Shown: positions 28,743 through 39,868, counted from the first letter of the stretch. The stretch is 64,000 nt of DNA from Kluyveromyces lactis (GCF_000002515.2 NC_006038.1:186001-250000); one strand, 5' to 3'. Numbers and translations: made by a program. Notes: generated from the letters alone by a model not told the origin.

Positions 28743-30218
28743 CTAATTAACTCTTCCTCCATATCCATTTACACCAAATTGAACACCAGGTTGATTTGAA
28801 TTGCTTCGACTTTGAGTATTAACCGGTGAGCCTATTGTTTGCTGCATCAACTTAGAAGCCGTATCTAGTTGAGCACTGGCGTCTTCCATTCTTTTCTTCT
28901 GCAGGAGTTTCTGTTGCTGTTGTTGCATTATTAGCTGTTGAGTTTGAATATCCCGAGGGGTGATGCCCTGGGTCATCATGGGTTGTTGCCCTGCAGGTTT
29001 TCCAGCCTGAACTGACTGTGGAATTTGCATTTGCATTTGAGATAACGATCCGGTAGCACTAGATTGTCGTTGCCGCTGTTGTTGTTGCTGTTGTTGCTGC
29101 TGCTGCTGCTGTTGTTGTTTCAAACGTTGGGCCTGTAATATTTGAAGCTGTTCTGGTGTCAAGTTTTGAGGTGATGCGTTAATAGGTTGAGGCGTACGTA
29201 TACGGAACGTATAATCAGTCGTTCTATCAATGTCAATAAGACCGACCCTTGAGCGGAACGCACCAACTCCAGGGCTCTTAAAGCCTGGTTTTATACTGAA
29301 AGCAGACCCAAACATTTCTCTCATTCTGACGTACTTGGTTCTTGATCGTGTAGAAGTCAATACCGTAGTTTCTAACGGTAGTGGGTATGAACGTGAAACA
29401 CCGTTCAAAACCAGAGTAGTCTCTTCTTCAGGGGACAATTTGGGTAATGACTCATTGACCACTTCATTGCTGCTGGTTTTCCCAGTGTTTTTATCTTTCC
29501 CCTTTTGTTTAACTTGTGGATCCTGCTGATTTTGCTGTGCCTTTTGGATTCTAGTCTTGGACGCCGAAGATTTCAACTGGTTGCGTTTCTGATAATCAGC
29601 TAATAATATGTCAAATGGCTGTGACCGTCCCTCCACTGCACGTTTCGCTCCCATTGAGTGCGATTTACATGTTAATGATCTACCGCAAACACCACCTTCA
29701 GGTAATGGTACACCACACTGTTTATCGAAGTTAACCAGATGTGGCTCTGTCGGGTTTCGCTGTTTTATCTTCCTTTGTTTTCTAGTCGATCCAGAAGGAG
29801 TGGATGATTTCTGTTTCTTTGAAGGTGAATCGAAATTCTCAGGATCTATCGACGAGGATCTCTTATTACTCCCCTTACTTTTAGCAGGAGAAGACATGAT
29901 ATCCTGCGTCTCATTCTTTTTCACAGGCATTTTATCAATACAGTGATTCTCTAAATGATCTATAATAGCTGACACCAATACCGGCTGGTGGCAAGCTGTA
30001 CAATTCCTATAACGGATATCCTCTTTAGAAACGCCAGATAAAACTTCTGACGGCCTGCTCAAGTATTTTGAACGAATATCCGTGGATGATAAATCCGAAC
30101 TATTCCCGTTATTCTTAACAATAGACAGTAACTCCTTCCAACCGTTCTTGCTACTTCCTAAATCTTCTAATTGAATGTCTGATCTGATTCCTTTAATCTC
30201 TATATTGACACTTGACAT
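28743..30218 (-). CDS. SGF73: Sgf73, SAGA deubiquitination-module subunit (ataxin-7 type)
   Basis: The 491-residue protein is shorter than S. cerevisiae Sgf73 (657). Residues 73-93 form the N-terminal zinc finger (C-T-A-C, then H and C) that packs into the Ubp8-Sgf11-Sus1 module. Residues about 165-235 are the SCA7 domain with [26 protein letters not shown], the zinc ligands that define the ataxin-7 family. A run of 15 glutamines (codons at 29073-29117) and further Gln-rich stretches follow, and the end is Asn/Gly/Gln rich. Sgf73 anchors the deubiquitination module to SAGA and helps mRNA export through TREX-2. Shortening lies in the disordered C-terminal half. Confidence 0.93.
   Translation of the reverse strand: MSSVNIEIKGIRSDIQLEDLGSSKNGWKELLSIVKNNGNSSDLSSTDIRSKYLSRPSEVLSGVSKEDIRYRNCTACHQPVLVSAIIDHLENHCIDKMPVKKNETQDIMSSPAKSKGSNKRSSSIDPENFDSPSKKQKSSTPSGSTRKQRKIKQRNPTEPHLVNFDKQCGVPLPEGGVCGRSLTCKSHSMGAKRAVEGRSQPFDILLADYQKRNQLKSSASKTRIQKAQQNQQDPQVKQKGKDKNTGKTSSNEVVNESLPKLSPEEETTLVLNGVSRSYPLPLETTVLTSTRSRTKYVRMREMFGSAFSIKPGFKSPGVGAFRSRVGLIDIDRTTDYTFRIRTPQPINASPQNLTPEQLQILQAQRLKQQQQQQQQQQQQQQRQRQSSATGSLSQMQMQIPQSVQAGKPAGQQPMMTQGITPRDIQTQQLIMQQQQQKLLQKKRMEDASAQLDTASKLMQQTIGSPVNTQSRSNSNQPGVQFGVNGYGGRVN
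29073..29117 (-). repeat. Glutamine-coding CAG/CAA repeat in SGF73
   Basis: Fifteen consecutive Gln codons, six of them pure CAG in a row and the rest mixed with CAA, lie in the gene for the yeast ataxin-7 relative. CAA interruptions would limit length changes. Confidence 0.9.
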
Positions 30219-30793
30219 GCTCTTGTACCAAAATCAGCCAGGTAAAAAAAAAATGATAGGGAGAATTACGATGGAAATGATGAATGAATTGAGACAAGCT
30301 AACAATGATCAAACTGTCCTTACCTAGCTTTCAAAAATAAACCAGAGTCTATCGGTGGTAATGCAAATTGGTGCCTAACTATGGTAAAAATAGCACGTTA
30401 AAAAAAAAGAATCTGGTATGAAGTGAGCCCTCAATATTGATTGTACAAAAGTAACTTTTGTGGCAGGTAAATAACACGTTAGAACTATCTCAAAAGCCTT
30501 TTAAAATCTTTGGATCACCCGCTCTAAATACTTTCAAGCATCTGAATTCATGTATTATCTTATGAAATGTTTCTGTCCATCGGTATGTTATTCCTGTCGA
30601 AATCGTCGACTTTCAGAAAGGGAAACTTGAAAGTTCTTACAATCACGTGATATGACTTAATGGAATGTGTCAATCCCCCACACACCAATTGGTCCGTCGA
30701 TAATCGAATTGCAAGCTAAATATAACATATTTCAGGATATTAACTTCCTATGGTATGTGTGTTATATAGATTGTCTACGAAATGAAATGACAT
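30219..30793. promoter_or_regulatory. SGF73 promoter and PGC1 3' flank
   Basis: This 575-base gap has two A tracts near SGF73 (about 30244-30252 and 30400-30409) and a perfect ATCACGTGAT at 30642-30651. No RNA gene was seen. Confidence 0.4.
30642..30651. promoter_or_regulatory. Cbf1-type E-box ATCACGTGAT
   Basis: A perfect 10-base palindrome with CACGTG core, 424 bases upstream of SGF73 and 143 bases past the PGC1 stop. Which gene it serves is unclear. Confidence 0.4.
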
Positions 30794-31762
30794 TTAAATG
30801 AAGTGGATTCTTCTTAACAATAAAACGGTTACTTTCAACAAGGTGATATCATGGAATACTGGGACAGTGGCCCATCTTGAGCTAAGGATCCTTTCAGCCA
30901 CTTCGAATACCCGAAGTCTAAGGTATAGTCTAAAACCTTCAGAGCTATTGAAAATTGGCGGTACAAACGGCACTGCTTTCCGAATGTACTCATCTCGAAT
31001 TGACACTGAAGCTACCGGATCATCAACGATAATCCCGGTAATGGTCATACTACTGATATATTTGATGTCAATTTCGGAATTGACGGTCCAAAGGTATACG
31101 GCAAGGTTGTTTTCTTGCAAGTATGGTAATACAGTTTTCTTGAAATCGGGTTTCCAAGAGTTAATGAAATGAAGACTGACACCATGCAACTTGTAGTTGT
31201 CATCGCTCAAGGATTTAGAGTATTCGACAAATTTAGTAGCCATCGCTGTGAAGGGTAAGATGGCCACGATCTTGAAACCCTTCAGTGTGGCCGTGGTGAC
31301 CCCGTATTTGTACCAATCAAGTTGCCACAATCCGAACATCAAACGTTGCCTCCAGAAATCTAAATCATCGACTACTGCTCTCATTTCAAGAATCGCCTTG
31401 ATTAAAAGAACCTTATCATTTGTAGGCTTGATATCCAACATAAATTTCATTGTAGGGTGTTCTTTTAACCATTGTAAGGCGTCCTTGAATGTCGTTATCC
31501 TGATTTCTGGATTTATCTTACTCTTCAACAGTAGTAATTCATCCAAGTTCGTCTCACCTATCACGACATTTTGGTCCCAAACTCTCTCTGTATTGATATC
31601 ATGGTTCATTACTATCTTACCATCTTTAGTCAACTGTAAATCAGTCTCGATTACTTCCGATCCCGCTTCATGTGCTTTCTCGTAACATAGTAATGTATTC
31701 TCTGGGTACTTGGCTTTAAATCCTCTATGTCCAATCACTTGTAACATTTTGCTTGTTGTCAT
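30794..31762 (-). CDS. PGC1: Pgc1, phosphatidylglycerol phospholipase C
   Basis: The 322-residue protein matches yeast Pgc1 (321). It is of the glycerophosphodiester phosphodiesterase fold: GHRGFKAKYPENT near residue 11 holds the catalytic His and Arg, EVIETDLQLTKDGKIVMNHD holds the metal-binding Glu and Asp plus the second His, and FMLDIKPTND and VYLWTVNSE are conserved strands. A hydrophobic or basic C-terminal segment (VFHDITLLKVTVLLLRR) may anchor it to mitochondrial outer membrane or lipid droplets. It removes phosphatidylglycerol to diacylglycerol and controls cardiolipin precursor levels. Confidence 0.95.
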   Translation of the reverse strand: MTTSKMLQVIGHRGFKAKYPENTLLCYEKAHEAGSEVIETDLQLTKDGKIVMNHDINTERVWDQNVVIGETNLDELLLLKSKINPEIRITTFKDALQWLKEHPTMKFMLDIKPTNDKVLLIKAILEMRAVVDDLDFWRQRLMFGLWQLDWYKYGVTTATLKGFKIVAILPFTAMATKFVEYSKSLSDDNYKLHGVSLHFINSWKPDFKKTVLPYLQENNLAVYLWTVNSEIDIKYISSMTITGIIVDDPVASVSIRDEYIRKAVPFVPPIFNSSEGFRLYLRLRVFEVAERILSSRWATVPVFHDITLLKVTVLLLRRIHFI

Positions 31763-32174
31763 TTTGATTATTGTTTCGAGTCGCTTACAGTGAACCTTCT
31801 AGACTGTATAATTGGTACTTGTGTCATTGTCACCTTCTTAGCCTTTTCCAGCTGAATTTATACCCTTTTTTGTTCTTTATTTGACTCAAATCCGGATGGA
31901 CATTTTACTAGTAAAATTCCATGAAGTTGTACGAAGTAAATCGTAATTACATGTAAAACCAAAAGTGAGTGTGAAGGGACAAGGAGCAGCAGTTATATGA
32001 GGTATTCCGATCTGAGTTATGAATGCGGATTGTGTATACAATTCTCGGAGGATTTTCTACGATATTTTAAAAACGTCAGCTGAAGGAACAGGGAACATTC
32101 GGGAAATAGATTGAGAATATTAACTGTTTAGAATGGGCAATATATAACGGCTCATAATTAGTCCATTATATAAC
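31763..32174. other. PGC1 promoter and NPY1 3' flank
   Basis: This 412-base gap between two minus-strand genes has a T-rich stretch near 31865-31885. No motif, repeat or RNA gene could be supported. Confidence 0.35.
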
Positions 32175-33223
32175 TTATACACATGCTCTGATGAGACGGT
32201 TTGCAATTGTCTTATCGTTGGGTAAACCAATCCCTGTTACGGGGTCTCTTAGTAAACCGTAGGAATCCATTCCGGAGTCGAGCATTCGCCTAACATCGTC
32301 CTTGGCGAACCATTTTGCATCCATTAACTCGTCATCGTTGCCAAGATCCACCTGTTGTGCTTTATCCACCACTGCTAGGCACCCGATCATAATGTTGTTT
32401 GTGAAGGGCCAAGGCTGGGTAGTTACATAATCAACGTGCAATACATCCAATCCAGTCTCTTCCCATACCTCCCTTAGTACCGCATTCTCGACGGTTTCAC
32501 TGGGGTCCATGAAACCACTGACACATGCATACATGTTTCTCTTTGGATCGCGCAAAGAGGGCAATTTGTGCTTGCACAATAACACTTTATCACGATTAAT
32601 GTTGGTTACAGCACTGATGACTACTGGGTCTGTTCTTGGGAAGGAAACGTTACTGATCCTCCCATTCGAGGAACAAGATTGATTGGTACAATGTAATTGA
32701 CCACCACACGCAATGACTTCATTTTCATGACCACACATGGAACAATATTTATGAGTTCCAAGCCAGTGTAGCATCATTTTCCCTAAAGATAATAATGACG
32801 ATTCGTCTACAGCCAAATCATTGAAATGTCGAAAATCCTGGCATTTAATGACTTCGTTGTTGTCAGGATCACATGCTCGTGGTGTGTTACGTCAATTGCA
32901 AACAAGGGCGTACCCTCACACTTCTTATACCTGAAAGTGGACTCATTAGATGCAGTATTTGCTGGGACTAATCCCATGTACACCAACTCTCTCGGCTTAT
33001 GCTGGTTAAGGAACGTATTTAGTATAGGTTGATGTGAGACATTGGATCTATCGAACTTCCATAGCTTGCTCATATCAGATTTATGACAAAATGGATAGTA
33101 GTCATGGTATGGTAAGAACTGTGCATTTGGTGATTGTAATGCAGCTCGAATAAAGTTCTTATCTGTCTTCAGAAACGAGTATCGCTTCAATACCCGACTC
33201 GAGTACTGCAATGCCTGAGACAT
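32175..33223 (-). pseudogene. NPY1: Npy1-type NADH pyrophosphatase, split by a frame break
   Basis: Two overlapping frames together look like one NUDT12/Npy1-type NADH diphosphatase. Frame one (33223 down to 32807, 138 residues from ATG) holds the N-terminal domain to FAIDVT. Frame two is open from 32891 to the stop at 32175 and holds a zinc ribbon (YCSMCG, then CTNQSC), the Nudix box GFMDPSETVENAVLREVWEE and the NADH-specifying QPWPF motif. The second frame has no ATG at its head. The break lies within 32810-32891 and is a one-base loss relative to an intact gene. All catalytic residues remain, so decay would be recent; a sequencing error is equally possible. S. cerevisiae Npy1 is peroxisomal (384 residues) and hydrolyses NADH to NMNH and AMP. 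Neither an intron nor a classic slippery heptamer was found in the overlap. Confidence 0.8.
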
Positions 33224-33930
33224 TCGTGACTTATTTCTTTACGCTGTTATGTGTGTATGTTCCAAACAGTGGTTCTTCAACCTTGAATTGCTTCAGATAG
33301 TGGGGTTTCTCCATGCAAGATGAGCTGCATGAATTGCAGAAAAAGCTTCGAGCTTTCAAATTGAAAGACTGCATTAAAATTGAAAAGTCAGTTTTTTGAT
33401 GGTGGAGGGACAATGTGCACAAAGATAGTGTAATAAAGAACCATTATTGCATCAGCTAGACTATGGATATTATTGTGAGGAATTTTGGTGCTACCAGGGG
33501 GATAATAGTCTTATAACTTGACAGGCCATTTCTGTGTCGTTGTCAGCAATACATATTCACATAGTGTCCGGCAGTTCTGAATCAAGGAATAACAGACAGT
33601 AATATACCTTAAAGCAAATAAACTAACCCTAGAGGAACAATAGACTTACCTAACAGACTATATAGAATACCACCCATATTTAGCCTGATGACAGATGATA
33701 TCTTTTTTCTATGTCTTGTCACATTAGCTATTGAGTCCGATAGCATTATTAGTGAAAAGAAAAAAAGTGAACTACGTTAAATCAAAGCTTTTTGTACAAT
33801 TTATGATTGAAGGCACCGACGTTTACATTGACTGAAAGAGTATCCATAAGCTCGTTATTCTAGTGTGAGCGAGCGTTATTGAAGGGCGGTAAACCAAAGT
33901 AATCTAAGATTTCAAACTTGTATCGACACG
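33224..33930. other. Divergent NPY1-HYM1 region, joint of two ancestral blocks
   Basis: This 707-base gap holds no ORF or RNA gene. An A tract lies at about 33757-33766. It separates genes of the chromosome VII/XVI ancestral block from those of the XI/XII block. No repeat or tRNA marks the joint. Confidence 0.45.
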
Positions 33931-35025
33931 ATGGCTTTTTGGTGGAAGAAGAGTCCCAAGACTCCTAGTGATTATGTTAGACATTTGATCGAGCAGTTAG
34001 ACAAATTGGAGTCCTCTAGTATTGGAAGCGATAACCGTAAGAAGGCACAGGATGAATGTGGCAGACATATTGCAGGAACGAAACACTTTTTATTGAAGGA
34101 GACAGACCCGGTACCCACGCAAGAGGCGCTAGACGAGCTTTATTATTCCATATATCAATCAGATCTTTTCTTTATGTTGTTGCATTCGTTCCCCAATCTC
34201 GATTTTGAGGCGAGGAAAGACGTAGCTATGATATATTGCATATGTTTGGGTAGATCTAAGGATAACAAGCTACCAACGGTTGATTATTTGTTAGCGAAAC
34301 CTAAATTTATGTCTACATTGTTAAAGACTTCTGAGACGTGTATCACAAAGCCAGGAGGATCGGACATTTTTCTTACCGCATCTGGAATGATCTTGGAGAC
34401 CATCAAACAAGAACAGCTATGTCGGATTATCATACGGGATCCACAAATATGGAAATACTTTGACTTCACAAGGTTGGGTTCGTTTGAAATCAGCTCAAGT
34501 AGCTTACAAGTACTCACGGAATTGTTCACTGCACATCCAAAATTGGTATCGACGGAATTCTTCTGTAATGAAGAGAACTTAACAAGATTTATCGATAAGA
34601 TCAACAAGTTAATGGCGCATGGTAATTACGTTACCAAGAGACAAAGTGTGAAACTACTAGGGACACTCATTTTTAACCGAATAAACAAAACCTTGATGAC
34701 CACCTATATTAACAATTCGGATAACGTTAAATTGGTCATGATCCTCTTAAGTGATAGATCCAAGAATTTACAATTAGAATCGTTCAATATTTTCAAAGTT
34801 GTTGTGGCAAACCCAAGGAAGTCTAAACCAGTGCTCGATGTATTGGTCAAGAATAGAGACAAATTGCTGAATTTCTTTGAACAGTTTGGCACTGATAATA
34901 AGGATTCCACATTTTTGGATGAGAAAGAATTCATCGTGGAACAAATCGAGGCATTGCCAAGGATAGTTGCTGCCAATGGCGAATACGCTCTAGGAACCTC
35001 GCCACAGAAGAATTTGGTTATGTAG
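33931..35025 (+). CDS. HYM1: Hym1, MO25-family scaffold of the RAM network
   Basis: The 364-residue protein belongs to the MO25 (CAB39) family, a helical armadillo-like scaffold; S. cerevisiae Hym1 is 399. Typical features are the start MAFWWKKSPKTPSDYVRHL, KHFLLKE, DFEARKDVAMIYC, the TRFIDKINKLMAHGNYVTKRQSVKLLGTLI block (written here in part) and ESFNIFKVVVANPRKSKPV. Hym1 binds the kinase Kic1 and is needed for Cbk1 activity, Ace2 daughter-specific transcription, cell separation and polarised growth. It converges with VPS36, with about 78 bases between the stops. Confidence 0.96.
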   Translation: MAFWWKKSPKTPSDYVRHLIEQLDKLESSSIGSDNRKKAQDECGRHIAGTKHFLLKETDPVPTQEALDELYYSIYQSDLFFMLLHSFPNLDFEARKDVAMIYCICLGRSKDNKLPTVDYLLAKPKFMSTLLKTSETCITKPGGSDIFLTASGMILETIKQEQLCRIIIRDPQIWKYFDFTRLGSFEISSSSLQVLTELFTAHPKLVSTEFFCNEENLTRFIDKINKLMAHGNYVTKRQSVKLLGTLIFNRINKTLMTTYINNSDNVKLVMILLSDRSKNLQLESFNIFKVVVANPRKSKPVLDVLVKNRDKLLNFFEQFGTDNKDSTFLDEKEFIVEQIEALPRIVAANGEYALGTSPQKNLVM

Positions 35026-35103
35026 GAATCTATACACTGGCTAAACAATTATATTATATAGGGAAAGTCATTTAAAAAAAGGCATTAATAAAGGGATTTA
35101 AAA

Positions 35104-36636
35104 TCAAACTTTCCAATAACTATTGAAATAGTAATTTGTACCCGAGATTTGTTCATCCATAACTAGATTGCCTTCGGCAACGCAATATTGTAGAACCTCG
35201 GATATTACGCCCATCGACCAGTTATTTTTTTCATATACATTCAATTCAGTAGTAATCTGCAAAATGTCAACGCCTGGTCTCATAGTTGCTAGTTGTAAGA
35301 CTTTTGTTCGTATATGATCAAAAGAATCCTGGAATGCTAGGCATAATACACGTCCGTTAATCTTTATAAGTTTTAAATCGTTCAAACCTAGCTTTTCAAA
35401 CTTTTCACAAGCTTCTCTCATTTCCTCCGGAGAAATAAGACCTGTTCCAATTCGAACGGATTTATTGTATAATGCAAAAAGATCTACCAAAGTGACTATA
35501 ATACCGCTATCTCCCCTTAATTCTGAGTCCACAAATCCGTATAATTCCCTAGCAATTTCTTCAAGAAACACATTTTTATTCAAATATTTTTCTCTATCAA
35601 CAAGTAATATTGATTCATTACTCTTACTTTTGCGATTGCCTTGATACATTTTCTCAATATCTTCAGCTAATGCCATTAACTTATTCAAATCGCTTAGTGC
35701 GTTCGACATAACAATATTATTCTTCAGTAGCTGTTGTTCTTTATTTTTTTCTAATGCAGTGATGCCAATCAAATTTATATCATTATTAGATAAAACAAGA
35801 TCAGGATCGATCACCGGATCTGTCGGAACACCATTGACACTGAGAACATTTTGATTAAATAAATGTTTGGATTCTTTCCTTGAAATTTCTTGCAACTGCT
35901 TTACCAAAGTTTCATAGAATAATGCCCCGTCAGTTTTCCTGAAACTCAATTGAGCAAAACTTTCTTCTCCACTTGGTGTCTTTTCCTCGAGTAGTATCCT
36001 CACTCTAGAATCTTTTACTTTTGATGTCCTTCTCGATTGTTTCAATCGTGCACCACATATTTCACAGTTTCTAATCTGTGGATGATTGATAAAGGTACAT
36101 ACAGGACATATGTTCTCCTTTGGAGTTTCCTCTAAATCCTCAACCACCGTTTTAATTGAATTTTGAACCATATCTCTGTCAACCTCAACACCACAACTAC
36201 CGCATGGTGGCATATTCAGCCCATTAGAATCAAGAGTCGAGTATATTCTATTTTCAACTCCACAGATAGGACAGTTCCATTGCGTAGTATGCACTTGTTT
36301 TCCCTTCTCTTCGATAGGTGCCTCATTCTGTGATAATTCTTTGAAGAATAATATAATCTTGGCTGATCTCTTTAAGAACTTAGAGCTATATTCTACGTTC
36401 ATGATATCATCATTCTCGATGCACACAGATTCTTTTTTTGGAGCTAATTCGTCCACGTAGATGATTCGTTGTGAAGTAAGATATAATCTGCCCTTTTGCT
36501 TGTTAAGTATTTTTGTTTTGCCATGATATAGTCCAACAGATTGTTCAACGTAAATATCCCTCTCATTTTCCCTTAGAATAGGCTGCCCAGATCCGGCTAT
36601 CTCCACAGGATGCCAATAAATGAAACCAGCACTCAT
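35104..36636 (-). CDS. VPS36: Vps36, ESCRT-II subunit with GLUE and NZF zinc fingers
   Basis: The 510-residue protein (S. cerevisiae 566) begins with a split-PH GLUE domain (YHGKTKILNKQKGRLYLTSQRIIYVDE). Two zinc fingers interrupt it at about residues 118-150 (CPICG and CGSCG) and 175-195 (CPVCTFINHPQIRNCEICG, NZF type). The GLUE fold resumes with RILLEEKTPSGEESFAQLSFR, and the C-terminal half (about 330-510) is the tandem winged-helix EAP domain. ESCRT-II sorts ubiquitinated cargo at endosomes; GLUE binds PI3P and the NZF fingers bind ubiquitin and Vps28. The gene lies between HYM1 and PXA2, although the S. cerevisiae orthologue is on another chromosome. Confidence 0.95.
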   Translation of the reverse strand: MSAGFIYWHPVEIAGSGQPILRENERDIYVEQSVGLYHGKTKILNKQKGRLYLTSQRIIYVDELAPKKESVCIENDDIMNVEYSSKFLKRSAKIILFFKELSQNEAPIEEKGKQVHTTQWNCPICGVENRIYSTLDSNGLNMPPCGSCGVEVDRDMVQNSIKTVVEDLEETPKENICPVCTFINHPQIRNCEICGARLKQSRRTSKVKDSRVRILLEEKTPSGEESFAQLSFRKTDGALFYETLVKQLQEISRKESKHLFNQNVLSVNGVPTDPVIDPDLVLSNNDINLIGITALEKNKEQQLLKNNIVMSNALSDLNKLMALAEDIEKMYQGNRKSKSNESILLVDREKYLNKNVFLEEIARELYGFVDSELRGDSGIIVTLVDLFALYNKSVRIGTGLISPEEMREACEKFEKLGLNDLKLIKINGRVLCLAFQDSFDHIRTKVLQLATMRPGVDILQITTELNVYEKNNWSMGVISEVLQYCVAEGNLVMDEQISGTNYYFNSYWKV

Positions 36637-36950
36637 TAATCAAGCCATCCAAAGTCACCTGTGGTCGTCTGGTACGCCACTTTACTACTTCCTTTCTTTA
36701 TATATGTTCTTATTTACAGAATTCCCCGTTCAACCAGGCAAATAATAATACTAAATACTATAAATTTCGTTAAGTGTCGTCGATTCATGTATATGCTAAA
36801 TGACAGAATTCTTGTGAAGAGAATGGCCATTTTACTTGATACTAAATAATGCACGTATAATAGATAAATAAGTACACTTTGCACTTTGCAGTTGGTATTG
36901 ATATAGGTATGCAGAATTGAAGGTTTTATATACATTTTGGTATAATCCGA
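36637..36950. other. VPS36 promoter and PXA2 3' flank
   Basis: This 314-base gap between two minus-strand genes is A+T rich. No motif or RNA gene was identified. Confidence 0.35.
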
Positions 36951-39377
36951 TTATACTTGAATGGCTGCTTGATTCTTAAGTGCCAAATTTGACTGAGAGC
37001 TTTTCAACAAATTAGACCTTTTGGCAATATTTAATTCATCTAACCGCTTCTGCATGATCGGAACATCTTGTTCAAGCAGCTTGTTTAGTTTCATTAATTT
37101 CTCCTCATCTTCTAGTCGTTGGTTAGGATTGAATTTACCAAACTTATAGTTCCCCTTACCATCAAAGCTCAAAAGATGGGTATGGAAATGCCATAATGTT
37201 GTTCTATGACAAACTGAAAGTACAGTGATTCCCAAATCTTGAGCATGTTTGTACATTTTTTGTTCCATTTCAGGAGAAACAGCACTTGTACATTCATCCA
37301 AGACAGCAAAAATAGGTTTGTGATAATACATACGAGCCATTGCAAGCCTTTGTTGAATACCCATCGTTAGCTCTTCAGACCAAGGGCGTACCAATTGGAA
37401 GGAATCTTCAACAGAGCATTCTTTCTTGTTAGCCTTTGCCATGACTATGGATAGGTTTTCATTGATCAAGTCGTCCAATTCTAAAACATGCAAGATACCC
37501 AATAAAGCTTGATCACCTGCTCCCATAGAGCCATCAAACTTCTTTATGAAATCTTCTAAAGTGTCAGGATAGATGAGTTGTTCACGGAAAGTACTCTTAT
37601 TACTCATATAAGGCCTTTGCGGTAGATAATAAACCGTACTTTCATTATTGTCATTTCTTCTTGGCGGCATGATGAGCTTCGTTTGAAGACAAGGGTTCAA
37701 CGACTTTGAAATTGGCCATAATCCGCCCAAGACTCTAAATAACGATGATTTACCACATCCATTTGGTCCAATGATCAATAAGTGGTTGAATCTTTCCAAT
37801 TTGAAGGTCAACTCTGAGATCAACACTTGCCCTGTAGGAGTGATCAATGGCACATTTTGAAATTCGATTACATTGTCATCATATTCTACAGGAACAGTAT
37901 CATCTCTTTCCTTCGGTGCATTAATAATATTATCCAACTCGTCATTGAATTTGTTTAATCTTAATGACACCCCCTGCAATTGTTGTATATTTCTTCTTAA
38001 TTGAACGAATCTACCGATAGAGGAAGAAGCAGTTAATAGTAATCTTCTGTTAGTAATAAACTCCGCTGTCTTATCCTTGGAAACTGTATCTTGAAGGAAA
38101 ATTGGAATGGAACATAGCAAGAGCCCTGCAGCTCCCCATGTGTATTTGATGACGAAAGTAGTTGCAAAATCGTATAGAGCCCTTGATCTAATTTCGTGCG
38201 ATAGATAAGAGTATAGGCGGTAGAATGCATAATCCAAGTTCCATAATTCAGTAGTCTGACCTTTCAACAAAGCGATTTCTTCGCTACTTGAATGAATCTT
38301 CGAATGTAATGATCTGAATAAACCTTCTAATTGCGTCTTCTTCATTTGCATCTTGGTAAAGTTAGGTTGTATTAGTTTCAACCCCATATTACTCAAATGT
38401 ACAATAATACCCAAGGCCAAAGTTCCTTCACCCATGAATGTGCTATTGGCATTAGATAAGAGAGTAAAAGAACAAAGTATTAAATCCAACGTTGGTTTCA
38501 ACAATTGATTTAACAAAACCGACGAATTGTATGAGATTGCACCAACGTCTCTAGTTAAGTATTGAACCGGTGAATCAGACAGATCCGTATCCTCCGGTTT
38601 ATCACTATCCAGCTCACTCTTCTCTTCCGATTTCTGTGATAAAGTAAGTGAGTGCGTAGCTGGCTGGTTATTAATGGAATAGAATATCTGATGTGAAGCC
38701 ATATATTTATCCAATAAAAAGTCCGAAACTTTCCTATTAATGGCAATGGCACTAATTCTAGTCATGTATCTCAACAACGAATTGACGATACTTGCTGGGA
38801 TACCCAAAGTCATCCATTGTCCCAACAAGACTTTGATAAAGTTACTATACTCAGATTTTACCAATTTCGAAACGAGAATACCATCTAATTTGGCCACTTT
38901 CAAGGAGAGTACAGTTCTAATGATGAGAAGTATCGTTTGGATAAGGAAGATGAAAAGACATTTCCTATCTGTTAAAATCAAACGAATCAAGAAATTGTGA
39001 CCTTTCTTGCCCTGTTTCTTCAAATCGTTTCCGGAAATATGGCTAATCTTCTTATGCCTGATGAGGTTCTCATTCAAATCAAAACCTTCATCGTTCGAAG
39101 AGGACTCGTCATTATCGCTCGAACTAGAACCGTCATCGGCAACACTATCCGCTTCTGTAGTGACACGAGAAGAAAGCTGATTTAACGACATATGAGAGAG
39201 TTTCCTAGAGACGGTATGCCTTCTAACTTTCCGGCGGGAATCTTTACCATGTTCCTTTTTCTCCACTCTATTGTTCTTATCCTTGCCCGTAGCCAAACTC
39301 TTGACTGTAATCACTAGTAAAAGCAAATATGACCCTTTAAGAAGCCGAAGCCTATGTTTCTTGTAGAATTCGAGCAT
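36951..39377 (-). CDS. PXA2: Pxa2, peroxisomal half-ABC transporter (ABCD family)
   Basis: The 808-residue half-transporter (S. cerevisiae 853) has a charged, acidic N-terminal stretch to about residue 125, membrane segments between about 130 and 430, and one nucleotide-binding domain. Walker A is GPNGCGKSS at about 537-545, Walker B is [16 protein letters not shown], and the H-loop is [10 protein letters not shown]. The ABC signature is [17 protein letters not shown] rather than LSGGQ; loss of the canonical signature in one half is known for the Pxa1/Pxa2 pair. With Pxa1 it imports long-chain acyl-CoA into peroxisomes for beta-oxidation. The promoter faces the PUN1-like gene across 1.4 kb. 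Confidence 0.95.
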   Translation of the reverse strand: MLEFYKKHRLRLLKGSYLLLLVITVKSLATGKDKNNRVEKKEHGKDSRRKVRRHTVSRKLSHMSLNQLSSRVTTEADSVADDGSSSSDNDESSSNDEGFDLNENLIRHKKISHISGNDLKKQGKKGHNFLIRLILTDRKCLFIFLIQTILLIIRTVLSLKVAKLDGILVSKLVKSEYSNFIKVLLGQWMTLGIPASIVNSLLRYMTRISAIAINRKVSDFLLDKYMASHQIFYSINNQPATHSLTLSQKSEEKSELDSDKPEDTDLSDSPVQYLTRDVGAISYNSSVLLNQLLKPTLDLILCSFTLLSNANSTFMGEGTLALGIIVHLSNMGLKLIQPNFTKMQMKKTQLEGLFRSLHSKIHSSSEEIALLKGQTTELWNLDYAFYRLYSYLSHEIRSRALYDFATTFVIKYTWGAAGLLLCSIPIFLQDTVSKDKTAEFITNRRLLLTASSSIGRFVQLRRNIQQLQGVSLRLNKFNDELDNIINAPKERDDTVPVEYDDNVIEFQNVPLITPTGQVLISELTFKLERFNHLLIIGPNGCGKSSLFRVLGGLWPISKSLNPCLQTKLIMPPRRNDNNESTVYYLPQRPYMSNKSTFREQLIYPDTLEDFIKKFDGSMGAGDQALLGILHVLELDDLINENLSIVMAKANKKECSVEDSFQLVRPWSEELTMGIQQRLAMARMYYHKPIFAVLDECTSAVSPEMEQKMYKHAQDLGITVLSVCHRTTLWHFHTHLLSFDGKGNYKFGKFNPNQRLEDEEKLMKLNKLLEQDVPIMQKRLDELNIAKRSNLLKSSQSNLALKNQAAIQV

Positions 39378-39868
39378 TATTGGTGTGATTTTGGTGTATG
39401 CTGTTGATCTTTTATCTATTGGACTGATGAAACAGACATATCTGATGCTTGTTGCTAGCTATATGTCTATTATAACAAATATAAGTATATATACATATAT
39501 ATATAAATATAATAATAATCGATGGAAATGATAAATATGTCAAAGCCTTTCTGTCCTTTGATTAAACCCGAAATCAATCAAGAATCAATCGGATCAACCA
39601 ATCCGATGCATGGTACCAGACAAAAACCATGGCCGCCCCCCCCCTTGTTTCTCTTTTTCTGTCGCTGACGCTAATGACAGACCAGGATGACAATGGCATC
39701 GTTGCCTTCTCCTCTCTCCGTCTCCGTCTCCAAAAACGAAACATTATTGCGGGGAAAAACAAGGGTTTTCATAATATTTCCCATCTGTTTCCCTTTTGTT
39801 TCGCACTTCCATTCTGTTTCCAAGAAACGGCCTGGAAAATTGTCGAAAAAGACATAGTCACGAGGAAG

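Noticed and set aside
32807-32891. Programmed frameshifting or an intron in NPY1
   Set aside because: No X-XXY-YYZ heptamer in the right frame, and no GTATGT or TACTAAC signals; a lost base or sequencing error is simpler.
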